Source of the DNA: Rhodoferax sp.
GTDB lineage: Bacteria > Pseudomonadota > Gammaproteobacteria > Burkholderiales > Burkholderiaceae_C
Direction of reading: 5' to 3'
NCBI GenBank assembly: GCA_003133245.1
Contig: PKWM01000034.1
Location: 1 to 64,000, forward strand
Length of the DNA: 64,000 nucleotides
Each line of letters begins with the position of its first letter. The stretch's first letter is position 1. Shown piece by piece: positions 27,514 through 37,230 of the stretch. Both the position numbers and the translations under genes were made by a program. The notes under the pieces were generated by a model. It ran no database searches and was not told the DNA's origin. It was given only the letters and a program-made list of their open reading frames with translations.

Positions 27514-29475
27514 ATGCGTTATGGAGAAATAGGGTTTAACCTGGAAGTGGATCTCACGCGCGGCAGCATCGACCGGGTAGAGACCGACCCGAACGACACC
27601 AGGCTGTACATGGGAGGCCTGGGCACCAATGCCAAGATCATGTGGGACCGGGTCCCGGCGGAGACCGAAGCTTTCTCCCCCGACAACCTGCTGATCTTCA
27701 GCAGCGGCCTGCTGTGTGGCACTGCGGCGCCGGGCAGCAATCGAACCATCGTCTCGACCATATCGCCGCAAACGAAGCTGATGGCCTACTCGATGATGGG
27801 CGGCTTCTTTGCGCCGGAGCTTAAGTATGCCGGCTACGACAAGATCATCCTCAGCGGCAAGTCTGAAGAACTGGTCTATCTGTGGATCAACAACGGCAAG
27901 GTCGAACTCCGTGATGCGTCGCACCTCAAGGGCTTGGGCGCGACCGAGACGTCGGAGGCCATCCGCAAGGAACTCGATGATCCGGACATCCAGGTGGCAG
28001 CCATCGGCCTGGCCGGCGAGAACCGCGTCTTCTTCGCCTCGATCGAGCAGGGCCGCTCCAGCGCCAGTCGCGGCGGCATCGGTGCCGTGATGGGCGACAA
28101 GGGCCTGAAGGCGGTCGCCGTGCGCGGCACCAAGGACATCAACGTCGCCGACCCGGTCAAGTACATGGAACTGTGCGACAGCGTCCTCAAGTACATCAAG
28201 TTTCGCGGCGATCATCCGATCCAAGGCGTGCCGCCGATTCTGCAGGGCCTGGGCTCGCCGCAGGAAATGGCCATCGTCGATGAGGAATGGCACACCACCA
28301 ATTTCACTTGGGGTAATTCGCGCACCCGGCGCAAGGATTTCTGGACGCATGAAATCGAGGAGAAGTGGAAGCAAACCCAGGAAAACGTGCGCACCCGTCT
28401 GATCAGTTGCCACAACTGTCCGATGAAGTGCGGCGCCACCATTTCGGTGCCGGGCCTGCCGACCTACATGATGAAGTGCTATTCGAAGCTGACCTACACG
28501 ATGGCGGCTTTCTCGGACCTGGACTTCGGTTTCAAGATCGCGCAAAAGGCCACCGAGTATGGCGTCGACGGTTTCTCCGCACCGCAGGCGATGGCTTTCG
28601 GCCTCGAACTGCTGGAAGCCGGCATCCTGACCAAGGAAGACTTCCCCGGTATGCCCGACGACAACGAGGGGCGCTTTTACTACCTGCTGGAAAAGATGGT
28701 GCGTCGCGAAGGCATCGGCGACTACCTGGCCGACGGCACCTACTGGGCGGCGCGACGCATCGGCAAGGGTGCGGAAAAGTACGATCACAACACCATCAAG
28801 AAGCACGAGCAGTTGCCGCTCAAGCTGGGCATGCTCAATCCAGTCTATTACCTGATGTATTCGACCGGCGAGAAGATCAACATCACGCAGATTGAAGGCC
28901 AGTTCCCGCAGGAGCCTGCTCCCACCCGCGAGTTGCGCGAAGAGTTCGTCAAGGACTGGTTCCAGGTTCCCGACGAGAAGTTCAAGAAGTATTACGTCGA
29001 TTGGGAACCGCGCGGGGAAATGTCCAATCCCTACTACCCGACGGTCGAGGCCAGTTGCGACATCGTCGACTGGATGGAGAAGATGCACTATATCGACGAC
29101 GCACTGGGCATGTGTGCCGGGCTGTCATCGTTCCCGCTCAAGCCGCCCTACCACATCCACAACTATCCGGAGTTTGTCACCGCCGCCACCGGCATCAAGA
29201 TGACCAAGGATGATGTGTGGAAGTCGGCGACGCGTACCCGCACCCTGATGCGCGCACTCAATGTGCGCCGCGGCCTGCGCCGTGCCGACGACAAGCCGCC
29301 CGAAGACCACTGGAGAAAGCGTTTCCCCGATCTGGAGAAGCAGCTGCTAGACCAGTACTACAAGCTCAAGGGCTTTAACGAGCATGGCATTCCGACCAAG
29401 GAATCCCTGCACGAGCTTGAGATGGATTACGTCGCCGAGGAATTCGAGCTGAAAGGAATTTACAGCAATGGCTAA
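27514..29475 (+). CDS. bamB: Class II benzoyl-CoA reductase, catalytic tungsten subunit BamB
   Basis: A 653-residue protein of the aldehyde:ferredoxin oxidoreductase family. BamB carries a tungsten bis-pterin and one 4Fe-4S cluster and reduces benzoyl-CoA to the 1,5-diene without ATP. Cluster ligands are Cys299, Cys302 and Cys306 (CHNCPMKC) and Cys534 (ALGMCAGLS). Residues at the numbers I recall for the Geobacter metallireducens active site are conserved: Glu251, His260 (EEWHTTNF) and Cys322 (MMKCYSKL). Length equals that of Geobacter BamB. The ATG follows GAGAGGA. No selenocysteine is needed. A plain aldehyde oxidoreductase is unlikely given these residues and the bamC-I genes behind it. 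Confidence 0.93.
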   Translation: MRYGEIGFNLEVDLTRGSIDRVETDPNDTRLYMGGLGTNAKIMWDRVPAETEAFSPDNLLIFSSGLLCGTAAPGSNRTIVSTISPQTKLMAYSMMGGFFAPELKYAGYDKIILSGKSEELVYLWINNGKVELRDASHLKGLGATETSEAIRKELDDPDIQVAAIGLAGENRVFFASIEQGRSSASRGGIGAVMGDKGLKAVAVRGTKDINVADPVKYMELCDSVLKYIKFRGDHPIQGVPPILQGLGSPQEMAIVDEEWHTTNFTWGNSRTRRKDFWTHEIEEKWKQTQENVRTRLISCHNCPMKCGATISVPGLPTYMMKCYSKLTYTMAAFSDLDFGFKIAQKATEYGVDGFSAPQAMAFGLELLEAGILTKEDFPGMPDDNEGRFYYLLEKMVRREGIGDYLADGTYWAARRIGKGAEKYDHNTIKKHEQLPLKLGMLNPVYYLMYSTGEKINITQIEGQFPQEPAPTRELREEFVKDWFQVPDEKFKKYYVDWEPRGEMSNPYYPTVEASCDIVDWMEKMHYIDDALGMCAGLSSFPLKPPYHIHNYPEFVTAATGIKMTKDDVWKSATRTRTLMRALNVRRGLRRADDKPPEDHWRKRFPDLEKQLLDQYYKLKGFNEHGIPTKESLHELEMDYVAEEFELKGIYSNG

Positions 29476-30007
29476 GGTCAAGAAAATCGTCAAGTCCATC
29501 ACCATCGATGCCGACAAGTGCAACGGCTGCAAGGCCTGCGAGGTGATCTGCTCTGCCTGGCACGCGACGCCGCGCTACAGCAGCAACAATGCAGCGCGCT
29601 CGCGCATCCGCATCGTGCGCCTGCCGCTGCGCGACATCTACCTGCCGGTCTATGCTGGCGAGTACACCGAGGCGGAATGCACTGGTCGCGCCAAATACAT
29701 CATCGACGGCAAGGAATACAACGAATGCGATTTCTGTCGCGCGTCGTGCCCGTCGCGCGACCTATTCAAGGAGCCTGATTCGGGCCTACCGCTCAAATGC
29801 GACATGTGCGAAGAGACCCCCGCATTGGCTCAGCCCAAGTGCGTCGAATGGTGTCATGCGGAGGCCCTGATCTATGTCGAGCACGAAGAGGAAGTCGAGG
29901 AAGATCAGCCCAAGCTCGGCGATGTCGAGATCGGCATCGGCGCGATGATCGACAAACACGGATTGCAGCAGGTGCTGGACACACTGACCAGAATGGCGAA
30001 GGCCTAA
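29468..30007 (+). CDS. bamC: Class II benzoyl-CoA reductase, iron-sulfur subunit BamC
   Basis: A 179-residue polyferredoxin that carries electrons to BamB. Cys motifs for about three 4Fe-4S clusters are visible: CNGCKACEVIC, CDFCRASCP and CDMCEETP with later Cys residues (CVEWC). The C-terminus is acidic (EHEEEVEEDQP). It overlaps bamB by 8 bases, consistent with a tight BamBC complex. Confidence 0.92.
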   Translation: MAKVKKIVKSITIDADKCNGCKACEVICSAWHATPRYSSNNAARSRIRIVRLPLRDIYLPVYAGEYTEAECTGRAKYIIDGKEYNECDFCRASCPSRDLFKEPDSGLPLKCDMCEETPALAQPKCVEWCHAEALIYVEHEEEVEEDQPKLGDVEIGIGAMIDKHGLQQVLDTLTRMAKA

Positions 30008-30010
30008 GGT

Positions 30011-31165
30011 ATGGAAACCGTAGTCCCCCAAAAGGAAATCATCGATGCCATCAAGTTAGCTGGCGGCGATGCTTTCAAATCCTGTTATCAGTGCGGCATG
30101 TGCGACACCGTCTGCCCATGGAACAGGGTTTCCAAATTCAGCATGCGCAAGCTCGTGCGCGAGGCGACCTTCGGCCTGACCGAGATCGACAGCGAGGACA
30201 TCTGGCGTTGCACGACTTGCGGCAAGTGCCCGCAGATCTGCCCGCGCGACGTCAAGCAAATCGAGTCGGGCGTTGCGCTGCGCCGCGTCGCCACTGAGTA
30301 TGACGTCTTCGCCGGCGGTGCCTCACCGATCCCGGGTGTTGCCGCCAGCCTCAGAGCCGAGGGCAATCCATTCGGCGAAGCGCGCTCCAAGCGGGCCGAC
30401 TGGGCGAATGGGTTGGGTGTCAAGCGTTTCGAGGAGGGCATGGAGGTCATGTACTCTCCGGGCTGCTACCTTTCGTACGATCCGCGCGGCAAGAAGATCG
30501 CCAAGGCCACGGTCGAGATACTACAAGCGGCGGGCGTTAACTTTGGCATCCTCGGCACCGACGAGAGCTGCTGCGGCGAGAGCATCCGCAAGACCGGCGA
30601 TGAGAAATTATTTCGCACACTGGCCCGGCAGAACATTGCTCAACTGGTCGGCAACGGTGTCAAGAAGATCCTGGTTTCGTCGCCGCACTGCTATCACAGC
30701 TTCAAGAACGAGTACCCCGAGTTCATGGTGCACTTCGAGGTCGTTCACATCACCGAATTCATCCATCAGCTGATCAATGAGGGCCGCTTGAAGCTGACCA
30801 AGGAAGTTGCGAAGAACGTCACCTATCACGACCCCTGCTATCTCGGCCGCCACAACGGCATCTTCGAGCAGCCGCGAGAAGCACTAAGGAGCGTGCCGGG
30901 GCTGCAATTGACGGAGATGCCCGAGAACCGCAAAAACAGCTTCTGCTGCGGCGGCGGCGGCGGGCGCATCTGGATGGAAACGCCCAAAGGCGAGCGCTTT
31001 TCCGACTTGCGCCTGGAGCAGGCAGCCGGTACCGGCGCGCAGGTCCTGGTGACGTCCTGTCCGTACTGCATCACCAATTTCGAAGACAGCCGCTTGGGCC
31101 GTGCGGACGGCGGCGCCTCAATCGAGATCAAGGACATCACCGAAATCATCCGCGAAGCAATTTAG
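30011..31165 (+). CDS. bamD: Class II benzoyl-CoA reductase complex, HdrB/D-like subunit BamD
   Basis: A 384-residue iron-sulfur protein like heterodisulfide reductase HdrD. N-terminal 4Fe-4S motifs CYQCGMCDTVCPW and CTTCGKCPQICP are followed by two CCG domains (SPGCYLSYDP..ESCCGES and HDPCYLGRHNG..FCCGGGGG) that in Hdr proteins hold unusual 4Fe-4S clusters. It probably belongs to the electron-bifurcating or energy-coupling arm of the Bam complex. It starts 3 bases after bamC. Confidence 0.92.
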   Translation: METVVPQKEIIDAIKLAGGDAFKSCYQCGMCDTVCPWNRVSKFSMRKLVREATFGLTEIDSEDIWRCTTCGKCPQICPRDVKQIESGVALRRVATEYDVFAGGASPIPGVAASLRAEGNPFGEARSKRADWANGLGVKRFEEGMEVMYSPGCYLSYDPRGKKIAKATVEILQAAGVNFGILGTDESCCGESIRKTGDEKLFRTLARQNIAQLVGNGVKKILVSSPHCYHSFKNEYPEFMVHFEVVHITEFIHQLINEGRLKLTKEVAKNVTYHDPCYLGRHNGIFEQPREALRSVPGLQLTEMPENRKNSFCCGGGGGRIWMETPKGERFSDLRLEQAAGTGAQVLVTSCPYCITNFEDSRLGRADGGASIEIKDITEIIREAI

Positions 31166-31180
31166 GCGAGGACATACAAA

Positions 31181-34100
31181 GTGGAATTCGGACTCTTACA
31201 GCAGCAGTGGAACACGCAGAACGCGCTTCGCCCGGCGGATGACAACATGGGCGACGTCATGGTTATCGGTGGCGGCATCAGCGGCATCCAGTCCGCGCTC
31301 GACCTGTCAACGGATGGTTATAAAGTCTATTTGGTGGAGAAGTCGCCGACCATCGGCGGCAAGATGTCGCAGCTCGACAAGACCTTCCCCACCAATGACT
31401 GCTCGATGTGCATCGAGTCGCCGAAGTTTATCGAAACCGACCGGGCGCCCAACATCCAGTTGCTGACCTATACCGACGTCGATAGCGTCGAAGGCCAGCC
31501 TGGTGACTTCACCGTCACGCTGTTGAAAAAACCGCGCTACGTCAACGCCGACAAATGCACGGGATGCACCGCCTGCGTTGAGCGCTGCCCGGTCAAAATC
31601 CCCGATCCGTTCAATCAGGATCTGTCGTTGAACAAGGCGGTGCACATCTACTTTGCGCAAGCCGTGCCGCTGGTCACTTACATCGACGACAGCTGCCTGT
31701 TCCTGAAGGACAAGACCTGCAATATCTGCCAGGCCGTTTGCGAAAACGATGCTATCGACTTCGGTCAGAAGGCAGAAAAAATCAAGGTTAAGGTCGGCGC
31801 CATCATCCTGTCGCCCGGCTACGAAACCTTCAACCCCTTGCCACGCAACGATTACGGCTACGGCCTGTTCAAGAACGTCGTCACCAGCATGGACTTCGAG
31901 CGCCTGCTGTGCTCTACCGGTCCGCACGAGGGGCAGATCCTGCGTCCCTCGGACAAGAAACATCCGCACAAGATCGCCTGGATTCACTGTGTTGGTTCGC
32001 GCCAGGTTAACCCGACCGGTGCCAATAGCTATTGCTCGGCGGTGTGCTGCTCTTACACGCAAAAGCAGGTGATCCTGGCCAAGGACCACCTGCCCGACAT
32101 GCATGCCACGATCTTCCATAACGATATCCGCTCCTACGGCAAGGACTTCGAGCGCTTCTACCAACGCGCACAAAACTTGCCCGATGTGCAATTCGTGCGC
32201 AGCTACGTGTCGGTCGGCAGCGAAGACCCGGTAACCGGGGATGTTTCGATCCGCTACACCACGCCGGACGGGGTGGTCGAAGAGTTCTTCGAACTGGTGG
32301 TGCTCTCGGTCGGCCTGGCCCCGCCCAAGGATGCCCAGCGCTTTTCCAAAGTCTTTGGCATCGAGCTCAACCAGCACGGCTTCTGCAAGGTCGAGCCTTT
32401 CAACCCGCTACAAACCAGCCGTGCGGGCATTTTCACCAGCGGTGCTTTCCAGGGGCCGATGGACATTCCCGAGTCGGTGATGGGGGCCAGCGGTGCCGGT
32501 GCCCAGGCCGCCAACCTGCTCAAGTCACGTCGCGGTCAGCTCTCGACGGACCGGGTCTATCCGAAGGAAATGGATGTCTCGCAAGAGGAAGCCAAGATCG
32601 GTGTCTTCGTCTGCCGCTGCGGCGCCAACATCGGCAGCGTAGTCGATGTGCCAAGTGTCGCAGAATACGCCATGGGCCTGCCGGGCGTAGTGCACGTCGA
32701 AGATTCTCTGTTTGCCTGCGCCACCAATACTGCCCAGGCGATCTCCGACACCATCCGCGACAAGGGCTTGAACCGGGTGGTGATCGCCGCTTGCACGCCG
32801 CGCACGCTCGAGCCTCTGTTTCGCGACACCTTGCGCGAAGCTGGCGTGAACCAGTACTACATCGACATGGCCAACATCCGCGAGCACTGCTCCTGGGTGC
32901 ACTCCAAGGAGAAGGAAGCCGCTACGGCGAAGTCCAAGGATCTGGTTCGCATGTCAGTGGCACGGGTCAGCATACTCGAACCACTCGAAGAGTTTTCGCT
33001 GCCGGTGGACAAGACCGCGCTGGTGATCGGCGGCGGTGTCGCCGGCATGACCAGCGCCCACACCTTGGCCGAGCAGGGCTATGAGACCTACTTGATCGAG
33101 AAAGCCTCGGATTTGGGCGGCGTTGCCAACCGCCTGCACTACACGCTCGAAGGAATGGACGTTCAGGCCTTCCTTAAGGACCTCAAGAAAAAGGTTTATC
33201 GGCACCCGAAGATCCACGCCATCATGGATGCCACGATAACGCATGTAGATGGCTATGTTGGCAATTTCACGACCACGGTCAAGTCCAAGAGCCGGGTGCG
33301 CACCATCAAACACGGTGCCGCCATCATCGCCACCGGTGCCGCCGAGTATCAGCCAACCGAGTATCTGTACGGCCAGAGCGACAAAGTGATGACGCTGCTG
33401 GAGATGGAAGGCAAGCTCGCGAAGCAGGAAGAAAAACTGCTGGCGGCGCAGAGCGTGGTGATGATCCAATGCGTCGGCTGCCGCAACACGGATCGCAACT
33501 ACTGCGCCCGTGTCTGCTGTAGCGGAACCATGAAGAACGCTTTGAAAATGAAAGCGCTCAAGCCGGAAGTCGAAATCTATGTGCTGTTCCGCGATATCCG
33601 CACTTACGGTTTCCGCGAGGATTACTACCGTGAGGCATCGAACCAGAACGTCAAGTTCATCCGCTTCGAGGCCGACGACAAACCGCAACTGGAAACCATC
33701 GAACAAGGCGGGCGCAGCTTCATCCGCGTCACAGCATTTGATCCAATTCTGGACAAAAAGCTCGAGCTCGATGCCGATGCCATCATTCTGGCCGCGGCCG
33801 TGATCCCTGCTGCCGGTTCCGCCGAGCTGGCACGCATGTTCAAGGTGCCGCTGAGCCCGGACGGATTCTTCCAGGAAGCCCACGTCAAGCTGCGGCCGGT
33901 GGACTTTGCGGCGGAAGGCGTTTACCTGTGCGGCACCGCGCAGTATCCCAAGCACCTGTCGGAGACCATCACTCAGGCTTACGGTGCAGCGGGACGAGCT
34001 CTGACCCTGCTGTCAAACGACACGGTGGTGGCCTCGGGCGCGGTGTGCGCTGTATCCGCCAGGGACTGCGTCTCCTGCGGCGCCTGCATCTCGGTTTGTA

Positions 34101-34279
34101 CTTATGGTGCTATCTCGTTCGAGGATACGCCGCGCGGCAAGAAGGCCGTGGTCAATTCGGTGCTGTGCAAAGGCGACGGCCTGTGCGTCGCCAAGTGTCC
34201 GACCGCAGCCATCAGCCTTTCACACTTCACGGACGACGAAGTGTTCGTCCAGATTGATGCCGCGCTGTCGGAAATTTGA
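31181..34279 (+). CDS. bamE: Class II benzoyl-CoA reductase complex, HdrA-like flavoprotein BamE
   Basis: A 1,032-residue fused HdrA-like protein with GTG start preceded by GCGAGGA. Two FAD-binding motifs are visible: MVIGGGISGIQSAL near residue 26 and LVIGGGVAGMTSAH near residue 613. Ferredoxin motifs are CTGCTACVERCP in the first half and CVSCGACISVC plus CKGDGLCVAKCP at the C-terminus. HdrA is the flavin bifurcation site in methanogen complexes; in BamE a like role, driving low-potential electrons to BamBC, is proposed. The largest subunit and the centre of the operon. Confidence 0.92.
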   Translation: MEFGLLQQQWNTQNALRPADDNMGDVMVIGGGISGIQSALDLSTDGYKVYLVEKSPTIGGKMSQLDKTFPTNDCSMCIESPKFIETDRAPNIQLLTYTDVDSVEGQPGDFTVTLLKKPRYVNADKCTGCTACVERCPVKIPDPFNQDLSLNKAVHIYFAQAVPLVTYIDDSCLFLKDKTCNICQAVCENDAIDFGQKAEKIKVKVGAIILSPGYETFNPLPRNDYGYGLFKNVVTSMDFERLLCSTGPHEGQILRPSDKKHPHKIAWIHCVGSRQVNPTGANSYCSAVCCSYTQKQVILAKDHLPDMHATIFHNDIRSYGKDFERFYQRAQNLPDVQFVRSYVSVGSEDPVTGDVSIRYTTPDGVVEEFFELVVLSVGLAPPKDAQRFSKVFGIELNQHGFCKVEPFNPLQTSRAGIFTSGAFQGPMDIPESVMGASGAGAQAANLLKSRRGQLSTDRVYPKEMDVSQEEAKIGVFVCRCGANIGSVVDVPSVAEYAMGLPGVVHVEDSLFACATNTAQAISDTIRDKGLNRVVIAACTPRTLEPLFRDTLREAGVNQYYIDMANIREHCSWVHSKEKEAATAKSKDLVRMSVARVSILEPLEEFSLPVDKTALVIGGGVAGMTSAHTLAEQGYETYLIEKASDLGGVANRLHYTLEGMDVQAFLKDLKKKVYRHPKIHAIMDATITHVDGYVGNFTTTVKSKSRVRTIKHGAAIIATGAAEYQPTEYLYGQSDKVMTLLEMEGKLAKQEEKLLAAQSVVMIQCVGCRNTDRNYCARVCCSGTMKNALKMKALKPEVEIYVLFRDIRTYGFREDYYREASNQNVKFIRFEADDKPQLETIEQGGRSFIRVTAFDPILDKKLELDADAIILAAAVIPAAGSAELARMFKVPLSPDGFFQEAHVKLRPVDFAAEGVYLCGTAQYPKHLSETITQAYGAAGRALTLLSNDTVVASGAVCAVSARDCVSCGACISVCTYGAISFEDTPRGKKAVVNSVLCKGDGLCVAKCPTAAISLSHFTDDEVFVQIDAALSEI

Positions 34280-34303
34280 CAATACCAACCTAGAGTATCA
34301 AGA

Positions 34304-35074
34304 ATGGCTTCCCCATCCGAATTCAAACCGACCATCGTCGGCTTTCTCTGCAACTGGTGCTGCTATGGCGGTGCCGATCTGGCAGGCGTCTCTCGCTTCC
34401 AATATCCGCCGTATCTGCGCGTGATCCGCCTGATGTGCTCGGGCCGGGTCGATCTGGAGTTCATCTTGCGCGCCTTTGCCAAGAAGGCCGACGCCGTGTT
34501 TATCGGCGGCTGCCATCTGGGCGACTGTCACTACAACCCCGAAGGCAATTACGACGCCCTGGGCAACAGCTTCGTCGCCAAGCGCATCCTGGAGAACATC
34601 GGCATCAATCCAGACCGGCTGCGCCTGGAATGGGTCTCCGCCGGCGAAGGCATACGCTTTTCCGAAATTATGATCGAGTTCGGTGCCAAGATCAAAGCCC
34701 TCGGCCCCTTCGGCTCAAGCGAAGGCCGTGACACGGATGACCTAGTGGCTGGCCTGGACGCGGCCACGCAGCTGGTGCCGTACTTCAAGCTGGTCGAGCG
34801 CGAACGCTTTCGTGTCACCAAGCGGACCGAAGCCGGTTACAAGGAATTCTTCGCCAGGCCCGACTATGAGCCGCTGTTCAAGGAGTTGGTCCTGGACAAG
34901 CTGACCATGAGCCGCATCATGGGCGCACTGCGCAGCGGGGTGTTGACGACCGAGACTATCTCGCAGAAGCTCGGCGTCAATGGCTTGGAAGTCGCACGGC
35001 ACCTGCATCTGCTATCGCAGCAGGGCATTGTCCGCATGGACGCCGACCAGGTTCAGGTCGCCGTAGCCGCCTAA
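34304..35074 (+). CDS. bamF: Class II benzoyl-CoA reductase complex, MvhD-like subunit BamF (Cys form)
   Basis: A 256-residue protein. Residues 1-140 match MvhD, the 2Fe-2S link between hydrogenase and HdrA in methanogens: FLCNWCCYGGADLAG and GGCHLGDCHY. In Geobacter BamF a selenocysteine is reported; here all positions are Cys codons and no in-frame TGA occurs, so selenium is not needed. The C-terminal 60 residues (TTETISQKLGVNGLEVARHLHLLSQQG) look like a winged-helix fold. Probably passes electrons between BamE and BamGHI. Confidence 0.88.
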   Translation: MASPSEFKPTIVGFLCNWCCYGGADLAGVSRFQYPPYLRVIRLMCSGRVDLEFILRAFAKKADAVFIGGCHLGDCHYNPEGNYDALGNSFVAKRILENIGINPDRLRLEWVSAGEGIRFSEIMIEFGAKIKALGPFGSSEGRDTDDLVAGLDAATQLVPYFKLVERERFRVTKRTEAGYKEFFARPDYEPLFKELVLDKLTMSRIMGALRSGVLTTETISQKLGVNGLEVARHLHLLSQQGIVRMDADQVQVAVAA

Positions 35075-35113
35075 GGCGCAGAACCCACAAACAAACAGAG
35101 GTCCAACGATACT

Positions 35114-35566
35114 ATGAGCGAAGAAAAAGTCAGCGCCATCATCGAGAAATACCGGGGCCAGCCGAGCTCGCTGATCCATGCGCTGGTGGAAATCCAGCAC
35201 GCAAACCACTGGCTACCCAGGGAAGTGATGCACCAGGTGGCCGACGCACTGCAGGTGCCGTTCGCCCAGGTGATGCAAATCGCCAGCTTCTACAAGACCT
35301 TCAGCCTGACGCCGAAGGGGCGCCACGAGGTGCATGTGTGCACCGGCATGACCTGCCACCTGCGCGGCGCGGCCAAACTGCAGGCCAAGGTCGAGGAGCT
35401 CACCAGCCTGCAAGACGGGCAGACCGACGCCGACGCCAAATTCACCTTTGCAACCGGCGCCTGTTTGGGCAGTTGCAGCATAGCACCCGAGCTGATCGTC
35501 GATGGCAAACACTATGGCCGGATGACGCCGGAAAAAGTCGAAGACATCCTGAAACAATACGAATGA
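35114..35566 (+). CDS. bamG: Class II benzoyl-CoA reductase complex, NuoE-like subunit BamG
   Basis: A 150-residue thioredoxin-fold 2Fe-2S protein like the 24-kDa subunit of complex I. The four ligands sit in CTGMTCHLRG and GACLGSCSIAP. It should form, with BamH and BamI, an NADH-oxidising module. Its stop overlaps the bamH ATG. Confidence 0.92.
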   Translation: MSEEKVSAIIEKYRGQPSSLIHALVEIQHANHWLPREVMHQVADALQVPFAQVMQIASFYKTFSLTPKGRHEVHVCTGMTCHLRGAAKLQAKVEELTSLQDGQTDADAKFTFATGACLGSCSIAPELIVDGKHYGRMTPEKVEDILKQYE

Positions 35567-37230
35567 GTCATCCAATGCCAAAGTTTCAATCAGCCGCTGA
35601 GCTGGAAAAATTCAGGGCAGAAATCCTGGCCAAACGGGACCCTGCCAAACCCTGCATCGCAGTCTGCGCCGGCGCGGCGTGCGACGGCCTGGACTCGGCG
35701 GCGGTGGCAGCCGCCTTCGTCGCCGCAGTCGCCACGCTCGGTGACAAAATCGAAGTCAAAACCACCGGTTGCCACGGCTACTGCGAGAAGGGGCCGAACG
35801 TTGTGGTCACTCCTGGCGACATCTGCTACTTTGAAGTCAGCCCGGCCGACGTGAGCGAGATCATCGCCGCCACGCTCAAAGGCGAGGTGGTCGAGCGTCT
35901 GGTGTACCACGACCCGAACACCGGCGCCAAGGCGGTGCACATGAACGAAGTGCCGTTCTACAAGCACCAGACCCGCCTTTTGATCGGCGACAACCCGAAG
36001 ATAGACCCGATGAAGATCGACGACTATCTGGCAGTTGGTGGCTATGCGGCGCTGGTGAAGGCTTTGAGCGAGATGAGTCCGGATCAAGTCCTGGACGAAG
36101 TGAAGAAAGCCAACCTGCGCGGCCGCGGCGGCGGTGGTTTTCCGGCGGGCTCGAAATGGGAGACCACCAAAAATGCGCCGGAAAAGATCAAGTACGTGAT
36201 CGTCAATGGCCACGAAGGCGAGTCCGCTGCCTTCATGGACCGGGCTATGCTCACCGGCAACCCACACAAGATCCTTGAAGGCTTGATCATCGGTGCCTAC
36301 GCCATCGGCGCGCAAAAGGGCTTCATGTACACCCGCCACGATATGCCGCTGCTGGAAAAGCACGTCAGGAATGCGCTGGCCCAGGCGGCGGAATATGGCC
36401 TGCTGGGTAAAAACATCCTCGGCACCGGCTTCGACTTCGAATGCGAACTGCACTTCGACGTCGGCATCTTCGTCTCGGGTGAGTCCAGCGCGTTGATGCG
36501 CTCGATCGAGGGCAACGCGCCCGAGCCGCGGCCGAAGTACATCCGCACCTCGGTGTCGGGCATCTGGGACAAGCCGAGCAACCTCAATAACGTCGAGACC
36601 TGGGCCAACGTGCCGCAGATCATAGAGAAGGGTGCCGACTGGTTCACCAGCATCGGCACGGAAAAGAGCAAGGGCACCAAGCTGATTTCGCTGTCGGGTC
36701 ATGTGGTGAATAGCGGCATCGTGGAAGTACCCATGGGCACACCGCTGCGCACCCTGGTGTTCGACATCGGCGGCGGCGTGCGCGACGGCAAGACGCTCAA
36801 GGCCATCCACTTCGGTGGCGCCATGGGCGGCTCCATTCCCGCCGACCTGATCGACGCACCGCTGGACTTCGACGGCATGTCCAAGCTGGGCGCGCCGATT
36901 GGCGCTGGCGGCCTGCTGCTGATGGACGAAGACACCGACATGGTCGAAGTGGCGCGCTACCTGATGGATTTCCTGACCAAAGAATCCTGCGGCAAGTGTG
37001 TGCCCTGCCGCGAAGGCATGGCGCAGATGCTGCAGATTCTGAGCGCTCTCGCCAAAGGTGAGGGCAAGCCCGGCGACCTGGAGCGGCTACAGGACCTGGT
37101 CGAGGTGACGGGAGTGGCCAGCCTGTGCGCGCTGGGCAAAACCTCGGGTGACCCGCTCAAAAGCATGTTCCGTTATTTCAAGCCAGAGTATGAAGCGCGC
37201 ATTGCCGCGGGAGCGAAACGAAATGACTGA
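35563..37230 (+). CDS. bamH: Class II benzoyl-CoA reductase complex, NuoF-like subunit BamH
   Basis: A 555-residue protein. An N-terminal 2Fe-2S thioredoxin-like domain (CIAVCAGAACDG..TTGCHGYCEKGP) is followed by the NuoF core with the FMN/NADH glycine loop GRGGGGFPAGSKWE and the 4Fe-4S motif CGKCVPCREGM. The start at 35563 overlaps the bamG stop (ATGA); an open frame runs further upstream but inside bamG. Some HndC-like relatives have a C-terminal ferredoxin; this one does not. Confidence 0.92.
   Translation: MSHPMPKFQSAAELEKFRAEILAKRDPAKPCIAVCAGAACDGLDSAAVAAAFVAAVATLGDKIEVKTTGCHGYCEKGPNVVVTPGDICYFEVSPADVSEIIAATLKGEVVERLVYHDPNTGAKAVHMNEVPFYKHQTRLLIGDNPKIDPMKIDDYLAVGGYAALVKALSEMSPDQVLDEVKKANLRGRGGGGFPAGSKWETTKNAPEKIKYVIVNGHEGESAAFMDRAMLTGNPHKILEGLIIGAYAIGAQKGFMYTRHDMPLLEKHVRNALAQAAEYGLLGKNILGTGFDFECELHFDVGIFVSGESSALMRSIEGNAPEPRPKYIRTSVSGIWDKPSNLNNVETWANVPQIIEKGADWFTSIGTEKSKGTKLISLSGHVVNSGIVEVPMGTPLRTLVFDIGGGVRDGKTLKAIHFGGAMGGSIPADLIDAPLDFDGMSKLGAPIGAGGLLLMDEDTDMVEVARYLMDFLTKESCGKCVPCREGMAQMLQILSALAKGEGKPGDLERLQDLVEVTGVASLCALGKTSGDPLKSMFRYFKPEYEARIAAGAKRND

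Noticed and set aside
27463-29088. A 541-codon minus-strand open frame opposite bamB.
   Set aside because: Composition is that of an antisense shadow of a GC-rich gene; the plus-strand BamB is certain.
27514-29475. Calling this gene a general aldehyde:ferredoxin oxidoreductase.
   Set aside because: The BamB-specific residues, the length of 653 and the bamC-I genes behind it favour benzoyl-CoA reductase.
34304-35074. Selenocysteine in BamF.
   Set aside because: No in-frame TGA; Cys codons occupy the expected positions.
35338-35562. Extended start for bamH.
   Set aside because: The extra 75 codons lie within bamG, give low-complexity Arg/Gln sequence, and the ATG at 35563 overlaps the bamG stop in the usual coupled way.
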